Shown here one piece after another: positions 46,925-59,348 of a stretch of 64,000 bases of DNA. The stretch is from assembly GCA_000827205.1 (NCBI GenBank), contig KN832554.1:3617815-3681814 (forward strand). The letters run 5' to 3'. The notes under the pieces were generated by a model that had not been told where the DNA came from, searched no databases, and saw only the letters and a program-made list of their open reading frames with translations. The number at the start of each line of letters is the position of its first letter. Position 1 is the stretch's first letter. The DNA is from Plicaturopsis crispa FD-325 SS-3 (lineage: Eukaryota > Basidiomycota > Agaricomycetes > Amylocorticiales > Amylocorticiaceae). The translations under genes and the position numbers were made by a program.

Positions 46925-49900
46925 TCAAATGTGTTCGTCCCTTGGTGGTTCAGCGTCTGTGTCTGCTGAATACGGATGGTAAGCGTACGTCACATAACGA
47001 ACCGGGGCGGTACTGACCACCAGGAATGGGCAGTTCTTCACTGCTGGATGGCTGAGGAGCTGGAGGATTGGTAGGTTCCGGGTGAGGAGCTGGAGGCTCA
47101 ACAACAGGAAGTTCACCGTTTGCAGCGACGGGAGAGGTAGAAACTGGGGCGGAATGAGTATGTAAGGAGAGAGTAACAGTCTTGGAACTCACCTTCCGCT
47201 GCAACAATTGGTTTATCCGAGGGAGTGCCCGTAGACTCCGTGGCGGAGGGAAGGGATCCCGAGGAACCTCTGGCAATGACAGCGATGGACGGCCTTCCAG
47301 CCAATGCTGACGGACCGATGACAGTGGTCGCACTTGTAGGCGTTTCTAGAGAGCCATTCCTCGTAACACTCGAACTTCGACTGGGGCTCCCGGTGGGTGT
47401 CCGCCGCCCCTCTGGCACGTGTAGCCTCTGCGCTACGTTTCTCGCCTGCGCGGCCTGGTCCGTCGAGATGCTTTTCGCCGCCTCGGGCCTCAAGTCCGCC
47501 CACATCTGTAGCGCCTTAATGCTGCCCCATTCAATGATTTTGTTGTTCAGCCACAGCAACGACACTGGCTTGGTCAGGAAATCGTTGCAACCGGCGGCAA
47601 GAGCAGCAACACGGTCGGATTGCAAGGAAGAGGCCGTCAGAGCGACAATGATGACGGAGGACCGGTAAGGGGACGCTGATGAGCGTGAATCAGCGTCGGA
47701 GCCGGGTGTCTGCACGGGAGTGCGCCCTTCTAATTGAGGGGAAGGTGGATACCCTGCACCAGCGTTGATTCGTTCCGTTCGTCGGATCTCCTTAGTCGCT
47801 GCAATACCATCCATGACAGGCATCTGGATGTCCATCTACACGGCGGGAGTCAGAAACCGTCGAGGAAATATACGGCTGATGTAGATCCTCACCAGTATGA
47901 GGTGGAAACCACCCGTGCGCCACTTTTGTACCGCCTCTTCACCGTTCTTTGCCACATCATACTTGATCTTTTTCTTTTTCATGAACGTCGACAAGATAGT
48001 CTGATTGATAGGGTTATCTGTGGGTAGTTGAGAACCGAAAGCACGAGAAGAACATATGTGTTCACACACCGTCAACAATCAAGACGCTAATGGGAGGAAC
48101 GACGATGTTAGGGTCTCCTAGACGATTTCCCTTCTTCGCCCCGACTGGAGGTGTTGGCGGTTTGCCATCGCCGCCTGGTCGCCTCGTAGCCCGCCGTGTT
48201 GGGGCCGGATTCGAGGCACTGGCGGTCTCGTTCAATGGGGACCCAGGCGGTGTACCGCCGATTTTGCGCATGAAAGTATCCATGGGATTGGTCCGTCGCG
48301 AGGCCGGTGAAGCTTGGCCTTGCATACCTCCGCCATTCACAGGTTGGTGGTGCTCAGAGTACGGCGAGCTTGCCCTTTGTACGGGTGGCTTCGGGGTGAT
48401 GGTCTCCCGCCGTTCCGGTTCCACGCCGCCTATAGGCAAACGAGGAGAAGTGCCAGCCGATGCCTGTTGAAACGAGGCAAACGACATGCCACCTGCGGCG
48501 GAAGGCCGTCTACTGTTACTTTCCCCTTCTCCAGAAGGCCGCCGAGAATTTGGTCCTCGCTGCCAATCGGCAGTTACCGTGAGCTGGGCTTTATCCCTCT
48601 CCATGACCACACTGCTAGAGGAGGAAGGCGTCCGCGTCCCTTTCGCGCGAGGATGAAAGAAAATACCCGCAGGTTGTCCGTCAGGGCTTTGTATCACTAG
48701 TCCGGAGGAGGGCGAGTTTCCTAGCTTGACAGCAGCGTCAGAGAAGTACTCCATCCCGTCTGACTGCGAAAGGGGGGAAGGCAGCGGATGATTCATGTTC
48801 TCATTCTCCTTGGGAGATCGTGCCGACCGATCAGAGTTCGTACGTGAAACGCCACCCGGTCGGCCAGTGCTGGTTGTCGTCGGCGACCGTGGACTCGAGT
48901 TGCTACTAGCGCTCGCCTGGCCGAAAAATGAAGCAGCATGCACTCCGGGACTCATGGGTGATGTCGCAGTCGGCAAAAAGAAAGGGTCGACTGTGGGCTT
49001 GTTGACAGCTATGTGCAGAGCTGTCAGGAATCTCCGAGGCCCTGCTGGTTTAGGGATGATCATGATCTCGGGTACGAAAGAAGCTGAAGTTGGGTAGACG
49101 ATGAGAAATGATTGGATAACGTCCTTCACGATCTTGTAGTTGGCAAGGCTCGTAAAGTGCACAATGAAGACAGAGGGTGCGGAAGAAGGGGGCACCGGGG
49201 TTATTCCCATGGCACGGGCAACCTGGGGTGAGGACCGCGGCCGATGGTGGGCGGCAAGAGATGGTCGCTTGCGCGTATGTAGAGGCACATTTAATTCCTG
49301 CCGTATCTTCTGGAGACGTTCTCGAAGAACCTCCACGTCATCATCGATGAATATGAAAGCCGTTGCTTGAGCACCTGGGGGTCTCCCCTCGATCGGTGCA
49401 GTGGGCGGTGCACTAGCAGGCGCGCCTGGAAATGCATCCAACGGAGCGCCGAATGGCCTTGCCAGGGTCGGGACAAGACCTCGAGGAGCAGGATGAGCAT
49501 TCTGCTCGTCGCCTGGTTCTATTCCTTCCTCTCCTAGTTCCGACGAGACATGACTGACGTCCATGCCCCAGGCCGTGAGGTAGCTTGTAAGATGGTGCGC
49601 GAACGAGCCCTTGGAACTCGCATACAGAGTCACCTTCTTCCCACGCAACGTCTCCGCAAACTGAAGCAAGTCCTCTAAGGTTGGCTCATTAGACTGGGCT
49701 TGATAGGTCTCATCCGCGGGAGAGGGAGCAGGCGATCCGCGTTCTAGCATAAAGCTAAGCTCACAAACACGTCCGGAGCCGAACCTCTTCGGGGGAAGGT
49801 CCGGCTTGAGGGATGCATCAAGCTGCGAAAGTAGGCGCCGAAGGAGTAGAGTGTGTAACATGGGAGGGGAGCGAACGTTCGGCGGGGCAATGTCCTCGGG

Positions 49901-51068
49901 AGTACCACCAGGAGGATGGGGAGAGTCGGAAGAAAATTTATGGGCGATTTCGAATGTACATCGCAGAGGGCCGTCATGTGCAGGACTATTGCGAGACGAT
50001 GAAGGCTCTCCAGGTGGTGGCGACGAGCTATGTCGGTTCCCGTCCCCTACGAGCAGCCCGACCTCTACGGAGTCACCTGGCTGCGCTGAGTTGATGATTT
50101 GACGGATGATCTGGAAATTCGTTCAGATATGAACTACCCTGTATACGCACCAAACTCACATGCGACAGCGCGTACGAGGTGCCGCTCTCATCGCCCTTCA
50201 CCGATATATGCTTCAGCCCAACGTCCCCGTGAAATATAACAATATCTACACCGGCCTGCGCGGCCGCGCCGCTCAAAGCGTCCCCGACGCTTTGCAACAT
50301 TTCGCCAATGTCAAAATCATTGTGCGGCGTCTGCTCCGAGATGCTTCCTGAGCTTGTCCGTGTGGAGCAGAAGTTGGCCATATTAGCGGAAATATAATTG
50401 AGGTTTTTCATGGTGGTGAACATAGCAGACATGGATGGCGTGGGTACGGAGAGGGAGCATGCGGAGAACTGCTCTTTCGTGGTGTCGAGGACCTGCGGAG
50501 GAGAAACTTGGAGCAAAGTCTGTATCATGGTCTGCACAGAATCTGCGAGCTCTAGCGAGAGCTCATGAAACTGACTATGCTCTCCACTCTCATCAATAGC
50601 AGAGGACGAGAGCTTGTCCGTGGAGGGACAAGGGAGCTTCCGGCGCGGATTCTGCAGGTGGCCCAGTTCCGAGGGCAAAGGCATTGTGAGCGCACGAGAC
50701 AGACTGGGTATGGCGTGGCCCATGTCCGCTCGCTCGTCGACGACCCGCTGTCTTGATTTGAGAGGTCGACTAGAGGAAGTAGGATCGCTGCCGTCCGACT
50801 GGTCTGTCACAGACTGGATTCCTGTAGGAGACGTTTCACCTTCTGACTCGTCAGACTCCCCCTCCGACGAGCTGAGCGATACTGTTCGTCTCGAAGTTGT
50901 CAGAGATGGGGCTGGTGGAGCAGCATCTGACGCCCATGCAAAACCGAATCTGTTGGTCGACGGCTCCGGGAGGTCCACGACGACGCTGTCCTGCGCACCC
51001 TGGCCATCGGTGCTTCTGCCTTGCACAAAGACGGGAAGGCGAACTGAAGTCCGTGGTGCTTCAGTCAT
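46925..51068 (-). CDS. SSK1: HOG-pathway response regulator Ssk1
   Basis: Cytosolic receiver protein that relays histidine-kinase phosphorelay to the Ssk2-type MAPKKK in osmotic and oxidative stress. Six exons (51068-50160, 50110-48070, 48017-47893, 47835-47193, 47143-47018, 46965-46925) sum to 1294 aa. About 970 residues of Ser/Pro-rich and partly folded N-terminus precede the receiver: SVLIVDDNPINQTIL (acidic pair 983/984), KKKKIKYDVAKNGEEAV, ILMDIQMPVMDG with phosphoacceptor Asp1027, VALTAS with Thr1092, and FLTKPVSL with Lys1114. About 35 extra residues sit between Asp1027 and Thr1092, as in other Ssk1 proteins. If intron 5 is kept, the protein stops at 46950 with a different, basic C-terminus. 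Confidence 0.94.
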
Positions 51069-51435
51069 GGCGGATACTGGCACTTGTGGCTGCCGCACGA
51101 GTGATTTGGAGGTCTGCTTGTCGTGTAGCCCCTTGCAGATGGCCTCCTCACTCGACTGGGGATAGAAAGACTGTCAGAGACTCTGCAGACCAGCTTGCCA
51201 GTGCCAGGTAAGAATTTCAAAACAGCGAGGAACGTGGGGGGAACCAAAGCTGGAAGTCAGGCAGCCGTCAATGGCCTGGCGTCGAAGAATGATAAACTGG
51301 AGAACGCGTTCCGTGCAATAATTCGGCTTGCTATTTACGTTATACGGCCGGTACGCCACAAAATATATATTTTCCATCTCCCGCCCACCTCGCCGTTCAA
51401 AAGTCAAGAAAGAAAAATGCTACATAATACACAAA
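51069..51435. other. SSK1 upstream region and ARS2 3' flank
   Basis: 367 bp between the SSK1 start and the ARS2 stop. A 5' UTR intron for SSK1 is possible; no gene seen. Confidence 0.55.
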
Positions 51436-54400
51436 TTAATATGGCAGTTCAACGTCGCCCTCAGCAACTTGGTCCATGTCATGGTAGCTGACCCGTTTGC
51501 CGATAGCTGCTCGCGGGTCCTCCTTCGCATCAGGTGGTGGCGGCGGCGGTCCTCCTCCAAGAGCTCCACCGAGACGCCCACTACCTGGCCGCCTGCCCCC
51601 AGGCCCTGGCTCCAGCGTCGCCACCGGTTTGGCGGGCAGACCTGCAGCAGCGGGAATCGGAAGCTCGCCAGGTCCTTCAAACCCTGGCGCATATCCGCTT
51701 ATCCGGTCGCTCAACCTCCGCGCAGTGATGGCCTCGTCTCGTCTTGACGCAGGAGGAGGAGGATAGGCACCTGGGGCACCGTATTGGTACGCATGGGGGT
51801 CCCAATACGCACCATTTGCATATGGTGGAGGCGGATAGCCCTGTTGGTACCCGCCTCCGCCACCACCATAATACGCGCCCCCGCGGTTATAATCGCCTCC
51901 ACCCGGGTAGTGAGGCCCCACTAACCCGTACGCTTCAGGAGGAGGTCCTTGGCTATTGCCAACAGGGGGAGGAGGATGCGCGAATGGCTGAATGCGATGC
52001 GGGTCCAGAGCAAAGTTGTTGAAATACGGCAACTAAATTAATTATAATCTGTGGTCAGCACCGAGGCCACGAGGCGGCTATTGACAGGTTGCGGCCTCAC
52101 CTCATCAAGATGAGTGACCAACTCGGGATGTTTGTTGGCAATGTGCTTCTCCACAAATGAAGTCGCCTTGAAGAGCTTCTGGCATGTCTTGCACCGGAAT
52201 TTGCCTTCGTCCTCCTGCTTGATGTGGTATTCGACAGCCTTAGTCAACTCACTGTGACCGGATGCATCAGCACAAACGACGGATGCAAGTCATTGGGGAA
52301 CACGTACTCGTCGTAGCTTTTACCACCATAATCGCGAGGATCTACCCCGTCACGATTTATCAGAAGGGCGATCTTCGAATCTAACCAATCGAGCCAGCGT
52401 TCGTCTTTACGACGAGGGTCAGCGAGGTGAGGAAAACTATGTCGAAGAGCTTGCGCACCATTCCGCTTCCAATCTCTGGTCTCGGCAGGCTTTTCCTTCA
52501 CCTGGGGAGCTTCGTCGTCGTCGACCTTAATTTTCTCCCTCTCCTCTTTCTCCTTCTCCGCCGCTTTCACCTCCTCGAGGAGGGTCTTCGACATCGGCTT
52601 CCTCACGTGCTTCAAACACTTGCGCTGCAGCTCCTCGAGATGGTCTGTGACGATCGCACAGTAGTAGCATGTGTGGAAGGCAGCGCGGAGGTATGCAAGA
52701 TACAGGTCGAGCGATACGACAGTCTAGTCCATATATGTTTAAGCATACACACTACGACGACGGGAGACATGATACAACTGACCTTCTTGGCGTTCAATGC
52801 TTTGTCGTCGTTGACGTCTACGAGGCCTTGCTCTACCAAGTCCGCCATGATCTTTTCAATCCTACGTTCTACAGCGACACTGCCCCGCTCGCTAGGTTCA
52901 GGATCATCCTCCTCTACAGGAAGATTTGCGCCGTCAGCCATATCCACATCAGGCTGCTCATCCTTTACAACAGGCTCTCCATTTTCGCCCTCTGGCTTCA
53001 CGTCAGATTCCGGGGCAGGAGGCGGCTGTCGTTTGGTCTTGCGTAACGCAGAAGCCTGATCTTCCAGAAGTCGAGCAAGAGTCTTTGCATTCTCGAGGTC
53101 TTTCGCCAGACGATCAGGCTTACTTGCAACTTCCGGCGCGTACCGAACTCTGTTGGTGAACGGCCGGATGTTTTGTGTGACGTGCAACTTAAAGCCTTCA
53201 ATCTATGCCCATCACCGTGAGCTTCCAATATATATTCAGAGATGCATTCTGAGTCACCTTTTTCTCAGACAGTTCAGCTACAACGGCTGGCATGTCAGCG
53301 TCGTCGGCGAATCTGAGCCAACCTGCCCGATAGAAATTTCGTTTTTGAAGAGGATCTCCTAACGCAAGGTATATAAACCCTGGGACTTTCCCGCAAGCCT
53401 GACAGGTCAAGTTAGCACGCAAGCGGCGTCGTAGACGAGATTACACTCACATCCTCCAATTTCAGTCTACCAATGTCAGGAGGAATGGTACGAATCATGA
53501 CCTGGTTGCCCTCAGGTTGAACAGATATCTCTTCACCACGGCTGAAGCGCCTGTTGTCCGGGCCAGAGTTATCCACGTTGTTGTCTGCATTGTTATCCCC
53601 GCCAGCCTTCCCGTTAGTTTCTACTCTGCTAGTGTCGTTGTCGCCGGGCTCATCCTCGGCATCCACGTTGAACTGCATTTCGTCATCCCCTCCACCGCTG
53701 GCCTTGGGCTCTTCACCAGACGCTGCATCCTTGGACGCCGCATCGAGTGCAGAACTCTCCCCGTTCGTCGAAGGGTTCTCCTTGACAGGGGACGTGGGCT
53801 CGGGCTCAGGCTCGGCCAAATCTGGGTCATATTTGCCCGTCTCCACGTCGGCAAGGAAGGCCTCCTCCCTGCCCTTCCAGCCTTCCTTTCGGACCCTGGC
53901 GCGAAGATGTACGTATTCCGGAGCTGGGTCGTATTTCTCGGCGAACCAAGGCGATTTGCGATGATGGTTGAACATCATGTTCAACTGATAGACACGAGGC
54001 ATGACATGGGTAAAAGTGTACACAAAATATGAAAGATACACGGACCTGTCCTACAGCGAAATCCTTTTTGTATTTCTCCCACCTGGACTTAATGCCGTTG
54101 CGAGGCTTTGACCCATCACCAGCCTCCTGCTCCGCTGCCTTGTCGGCAGCGTCTTCTTCGGCGGCTTGCGACGGGTAGGAAAAGCGAAACCATTCCGCGT
54201 ATTGCTTCAATGAAACAATGTAGTCAAGAGCTCGGGGGTCTTGCGGTGGGCGCCGAGCTGCTTGGTGAGAAGGTGGGTACTGGCCACGACGAGGAGAGGC
54301 ATATCCGTAACCACGGGAATGGGCGTCTGTCACATCCTGTTAATACCAAAACGTATGAAAGAACGCGTGATACACACCGTAATCATCAGGGTATCGAGGC

Positions 54401-54771
54401 CTCGGGTCGTATCTACCGCGTTCGTACGGAGAAGGAGACCTGCGACGCTTCCTGCCTGCTGCGATTTTGTAATGTCAGAAACTGTGGCGAGAAGTAAGAC
54501 AATGCCACGTACTGTCGTCAGCTAGTGGTGGACTACGGCTCCTGCCTCGACGACTGTACTCGTATGCAGCTCGTTCGCGCTCGTAACTAGCCCAAGCTCT
54601 GTCCCTTTCGTAAGCATCCCAATCCGCACGGTATGGGTCCTGTGGATACGGAGCGTCTGGATACGCAGGCCTGGCGGCTGGAGGCGCCGCGTAAGGGCCA
54701 CGAGAGGGGGACCGGGAAGGCGAGCGCCGCGAAGAAGGAGGATAGGGAGGAGGAGGAGGCCAGGAGGACAT
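51436..54771 (-). CDS. ARS2/Serrate homologue (Pir2 type)
   Basis: Nuclear zinc-finger protein linking the cap-binding complex to RNA processing and decay. Nine exons (54771-54513, 54458-54376, 54336-54046, 53984-53451, 53398-53258, 53202-52783, 52723-52308, 52251-52101, 52032-51436) sum to 963 aa. The Arg/Ser/Pro-rich N-terminus is followed by the SERRATE DUF3546 region (YIVSLKQYAEWFRFSYP, LNMMFNHHRKSPWFAEKY), the central domain (GFKLHVTQNIRPFTNRVRYA, HTCYYCAIVTDHLEEL, ERWLDWLDSKIALLINRDG) and a C2H2 finger with Cys735, Cys738, His751 and His756. A Gly/Pro/Tyr-rich tail ends the protein. All exon phases agree. Exon 2 may begin with CAG duplicated. Confidence 0.94.
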
Positions 54772-55129
54772 CTTTAGAGGAAGAATGCAGAGCTGAGAGA
54801 GAATAATAAGACAACGTTACACGACGGCTGATCAGAGCCTGAGACTGAGCGGGGTCGAGCATGATAGAAGAACAGACCTCTTGGGATCGCAACACACGGC
54901 GAGTAGAACGGCGACGGTTGGCTGCTGCAGGAGCTCAACTTTTCGTCTGTGCCCAAATGTGTTTGCGATGAGAAACAAGTGCGCTGCCTCTCGCTCGAAC
55001 CAAGGCCGTTTCGCGCGGCGCTGCAATTTTACAGGGCAAGCCGAAGCCCGACTCCGGCACTAAATAATTATTTAATGGTGGCAGTGAGTGGTAGTATCAC
55101 CAGTCTGTGCAAGGATGTATTTTATTCTG
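54772..55129. other. ARS2 upstream region and ESF2 3' flank
   Basis: 358 bp, no gene seen. Confidence 0.55.
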
Positions 55130-56117
55130 CTAAAATATGCTGCCAAGTACAGTCCCAAGCTGACCAGTAACAGTGTCCTCTGTACGTTCTCTCTTGTGCT
55201 TCGCGCGAGGCTCCTCGTCCAAATCCTGCGCGGGTCGCTTCGACGGCCTCGGAGGCAGCTCTGTATCCTTTCCAGCCTCCTTCTTTCTTTCCGCACGTTT
55301 GCCCAGCACACGCGCAAGCTCGACGTTCTTCAGGTAGTCGCGCTGTTCCGTCTTCGACTGCGACAGCTCGACACGCAAGCGAGCCTGGTGGATTGCAGCT
55401 TCATGGGCTGTGCATAGGTGTTTAGCATTGCATTGCAGTCACTAAACGAGAGAGGTTACTCACCGACTTGCTCAGTGAGCATATTCCACTTGAACTTGGG
55501 CAAATACTTCATAGTCCACACGTCATCTCGCCAACGCGTACCCTTCTTCCCGCCAATCGGCTGCGCGTTTAGCATGTCCGCGACCGACCGTGCGATTCGC
55601 TTGTCTTTGAATTCAACCCACCCCTCCGTAAAATGTGCCTTCTTCGTCGATGTATATTTTTTCCTCAAATATGCGCGCTTAGCGTCTACACACCAAGTCA
55701 GTTCGAGTAGGGTTCCACATGGAAGTGTGACGAACCTTCTTGCTGCAGATATACGCGTCCAATCTCCCCATATGCACTCATTAAGTGCCGGACTTTGGTG
55801 GGTCGCATACCCGGCGGAATACGCGAGATGTAGATGACCCCCGCACGGTCCTGGGCGGCCTTGAACGCAGCCAATGCCTCCGGAGTGAGTGGCTTGACAA
55901 TCTTTTCGGTTGGACCAGAAAACCCCTCTGGATCCATTCCGTCACCTAGACCGTCATGCTGCACAGTACCAGCGTCATGCTCGTCGTCGTCGTCTGCTGA
56001 CCCACCCTGCTCGTCTCTTCCGCTAGCCGTGGCGGGAGGTGGAGAGGAGCCTGAGGCTCGAGGCTCTGGTCCCTCTTCGAAGTCCTCGCTGATCGTGAAT
56101 CTGGGATCGGTAGGCAT
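55130..56117 (-). CDS. ESF2: 18S rRNA-processing factor Esf2 (ABT1 family)
   Basis: Nucleolar RRM protein of the small-subunit processome. Three exons (56117-55736, 55685-55464, 55407-55130) give 293 aa. An acidic N-terminus leads to the RRM ([51 protein letters not shown]) and the family signature [20 protein letters not shown] with [12 protein letters not shown] coiled, basic C-terminus ([16 protein letters not shown]) ends the protein. The ATG at 56117 is the first ATG in frame. Intron 1 has a GTTCGT donor. Confidence 0.93.
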
Positions 56118-56521
56118 TGGCACGAGAGCACGAATTCCAGGTTATCAAGAGGAGTGGCTAAGTAAAAATGGAAAATCTTGAATCTGGTAGACTCGGACTG
56201 AGCAAAGTGCAGAAGGAGATGGATCAGGCCAGACTCAACGCCGAAGAGAAAGTATCAATGCCGAATCGGGACATTCGATAACAAGTGTCAACAAAAGCGC
56301 CGGGCATCTCGGAAAACGAGACACAGAACTTGCACAGAACAAGTGACTACGGATGACGGTGATGATAATTACGGTATTCACGGATGGGGGGAAACGATGC
56401 TACAGTGATAATATTCATGCGTACAAACCTATGCGTAACATATCCGTGGTGGTATCCATCGTATCCCGTGCCGGGAGTGTCTCATCTATAATATATTAAC
56501 AGAGCAAAGGAAGACCAAATA
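56118..56521. other. ESF2 upstream region and lipase 3' flank
   Basis: 404 bp; no gene seen. Confidence 0.55.
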
Positions 56522-58989
56522 TCATAGCAGCTCGTGGAGGGCTCGGTCGTATTGATGAGGCAAGTGGGCGCTAAGAAACTCGTGAGCTTCAGTGCCAACG
56601 AACCAGTTGATTTGAACATATACCTAAGCATATCCTTTGCGAAAACGATTTGTCCAAACACTTTTTCGACATCGAGAACTTCAAATAGGCGGAGTTTGTC
56701 CTTGCCACCTGACGTTGTATCAAGCAGGTGCTGGCGATGTGCAGGGTGGAAGTCGCTGTCGCGCCGTGCCCAGAGCACCCGCCCCGGGGGAAAGAGATCC
56801 CGCATAGACATACTTGCTTCCAACGTCTTCCGCACGGCGATGAACTACGAAGCAGAATGTATAAGAGTAAGTAGCAAATATTATGACCAGGGAGGGTAGC
56901 ATACCCAGTTGGGATCATCTGGAGAGCCTTGACCAGCCTTCCATTTCCGCGCACGCTGTGTGATGCTCGAGTAACCTTCCGCGTCGGATCGATCGTGCGC
57001 CTCACACAGCCACAGGGAAGCGTTCTTGATGTCCCTCACAGAGCCAAGAGACAACCGCGCTACGACGTCGTGCGAGTAGACGAGTGAGACGACGAGGTTG
57101 GATGCTAGAGTACTAAGAGCGGGATCTGATATGCATCTGAAGAATGTCGTCAGCCCCCAAAGCCATGTAGTGGTGGGCACTCGTAACTTACGGGGGTGCA
57201 AAACAGAATACCGACGTTCTCCGACCTACGGGCAACCCACTGGAACGAACTGTGCGGCACGTCTTGGGGTCCGCCCACATCATTCCAAGGAGCGCAGCGA
57301 CACCGGCACCCAGGCTATGCCCACAGAGAACCAGTTCTAAAGAGTATAATCAGCACGTTTAAACTGTGACGTGCGCGAAACATATCACCATAGTCGTCGT
57401 TGCGTGCCAATGCATCGCGCACCGCTACCTGTACTGGCCGTCCAATCTCACCCATGACTTTCGCCATCCTAAGCATACCGCCATGCACCTGATATCGCGG
57501 TGGGCTCGTAGACCATGTACTCGAGAACGACGTGCGGGGGAACCGCCTATAATTCGTTCCGGGAATGGGAAGGTGTCCGGGAAAGGGTACTCTTTCCTCC
57601 TCCATGTCTTCCAAAGTGGCGCTGACGGTCGTCGCGGGCTCGAATTCCTCGGGCTCGCAGGTAAGATCGACCGCGAGCTCATTGAGTGACATTGTACCGC
57701 GTAGGACTAGCACGATTTGGCGGCGGCCGTGGTCCGTGAGGACCCAGAAGCGGGGCATCTGGTGCTCGATTCCGATTACGGCTGTGGCCTTCATAGTTGC
57801 GTGTGCCTCCTTCTGCGCCTGCTCCACCGGTGTATTGGCAAAGCGCTCGAATATTTCGTGGTCATGTTTACCGAGCAAGATATCCCACCACGAATACGAT
57901 AAATCCGGGTCTGAGCCCTCATCGAATTCTTCATTGTCGCCGGCGGCTTCTGCCTCGGAAGACTCAATCGCATGGGCGAGCTGTGCCTCCTCTGCACGCT
58001 TTCCTGCACTTGAGCGGCGAGAAGAGGGTGATGCAGCGGTGGGAGAGACACCAAAGAACAATAGGCTAGCTCCGCCGTATCCAGCGAGGACCATCTTCGA
58101 TAGCCGTCGCAGCGTCGACTTCATTTCTTCATGGCTCAGCCGCGTCAGCCCAACGCGTTGTCGTTTCATTTGTGGTTTCACCGTCGGGAATGTCTGTTGA
58201 CGTTCGAAATTCAAGGATCGCGGGCGAGGAAGATTCGTTGGCGCCTCGCCAATATCGGCAGATATGATCTGACCAATGTTGCGGGAGAATATGACATCGG
58301 AGGTGACGCGTACGCGAGAGGAGTCCTTGCGAATACGTCCTACCGTGCTGTCGCTCCTTCCGATCGTATCGCGTTGCGGAGGGTCTTCGACTTTGACCTC
58401 GAGCAGATACTTCAACCACTTTCTTTCCTGCCATTCCTGCGTAACGCCCTGAAGTGCACCCCATGCTACTAGGGCGCGTGCGACCTCGGTGACGCCGAAT
58501 CGTTTGACAGGGAGGTGCTCGCCGTATGCAGGCTCGTTCCATTCGCGTTTGACGAGCGTGATAAATGATGCAAGGGAGAATGAGGCCTCGTTGCTGCCGG
58601 GGAATATGACGGAAAGAACATTGATCGAGCTGTGTGCGGCCAAGAGTGAGGTAGCGGTGATGTATTCGCCGAGAAATAAGGGCGCGAGGGTCATCTTCTC
58701 CGCGAGTGTGATGGCGGTGGCCACCGTGCCCTCAACCAGGGGTGTCGCTATGCTCATTCCGCCAAAGAAAGCATGATCAAATGCACTGGCAGTCAGCCCC
58801 AAAGTTGCTGATGCGACTTCACGCGTGATAGAGAACTTGGTAGCCAGTTAGCCGCTGCGGTGGGTTGCTGAAAGGCATCTCAGCACGCACCCCAAGTTTC
58901 GTCCCAGTCTTTGCGACCGTGAACCCAAGAGAAGTCGCTGAAGCAGCAAGGTCTATTCCCCACCTACCGTACTTGTCCCAGCCAGCCAT
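56522..58989 (-). CDS. class 3 lipase (diacylglycerol-lipase-like)
   Basis: Serine hydrolase of the Lipase_3 family, probably membrane-associated. Exons 58989-58887, 58816-57389, 57336-57192, 57136-56905, 56844-56624 and 56570-56522 give about 725 aa. The N-terminal region (MAGWDKYGRWGIDLAASAT) and a hydrophobic segment near residue 230 precede the catalytic domain. Catalytic marks: ARFWVLTDHGRRQIVLVLRG-like strand (MPRFWVLTDHGRRQIVLVLR), nucleophile elbow CGHSLGAG with Ser518, YSHDVVARLSLGSV with the acidic residue, and FHPAHRQHLLD with the likely His. The exon 1/2 junction is the weakest: only a GTGCTG donor keeps frame. An in-frame ATG at 59064 would add 25 residues. Confidence 0.85.
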
Positions 58990-59348
58990 GGTAGCAGGAG
59001 TGAAGAAGGAAATAACATAACAGATCGTGTCTGGGGACTCGCTGCCACCGTTCCGTGTCCTCATTCATTCTCGGTTACCATGTGAATCTTGGAACAGGGG
59101 CTAATTCCGTCGCATTTGGATGTTCCTCGACTCAACGCTCGCGATTTTTTGCGAGTTACGCTTTCGTATGTGGACGACTGTCTTCGCTCCACGGCTGCCT
59201 ACGGGAGGCTACTAGATTTTGTTGCGCGACGACTTCTCTCGTCTGCAAGTCAAGCATGTACATACAAGCAAGAAAAATAAGTGAAACCCTATCTCGGAAA
59301 CATACAACAGTTTTTACACACAGTGCCGCACAATACTCTTCCCACAAA
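58990..59348. other. lipase upstream region and TYR1 3' flank
   Basis: 359 bp; no gene seen apart from the possible upstream start codon of the lipase at 59064. Confidence 0.5.
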
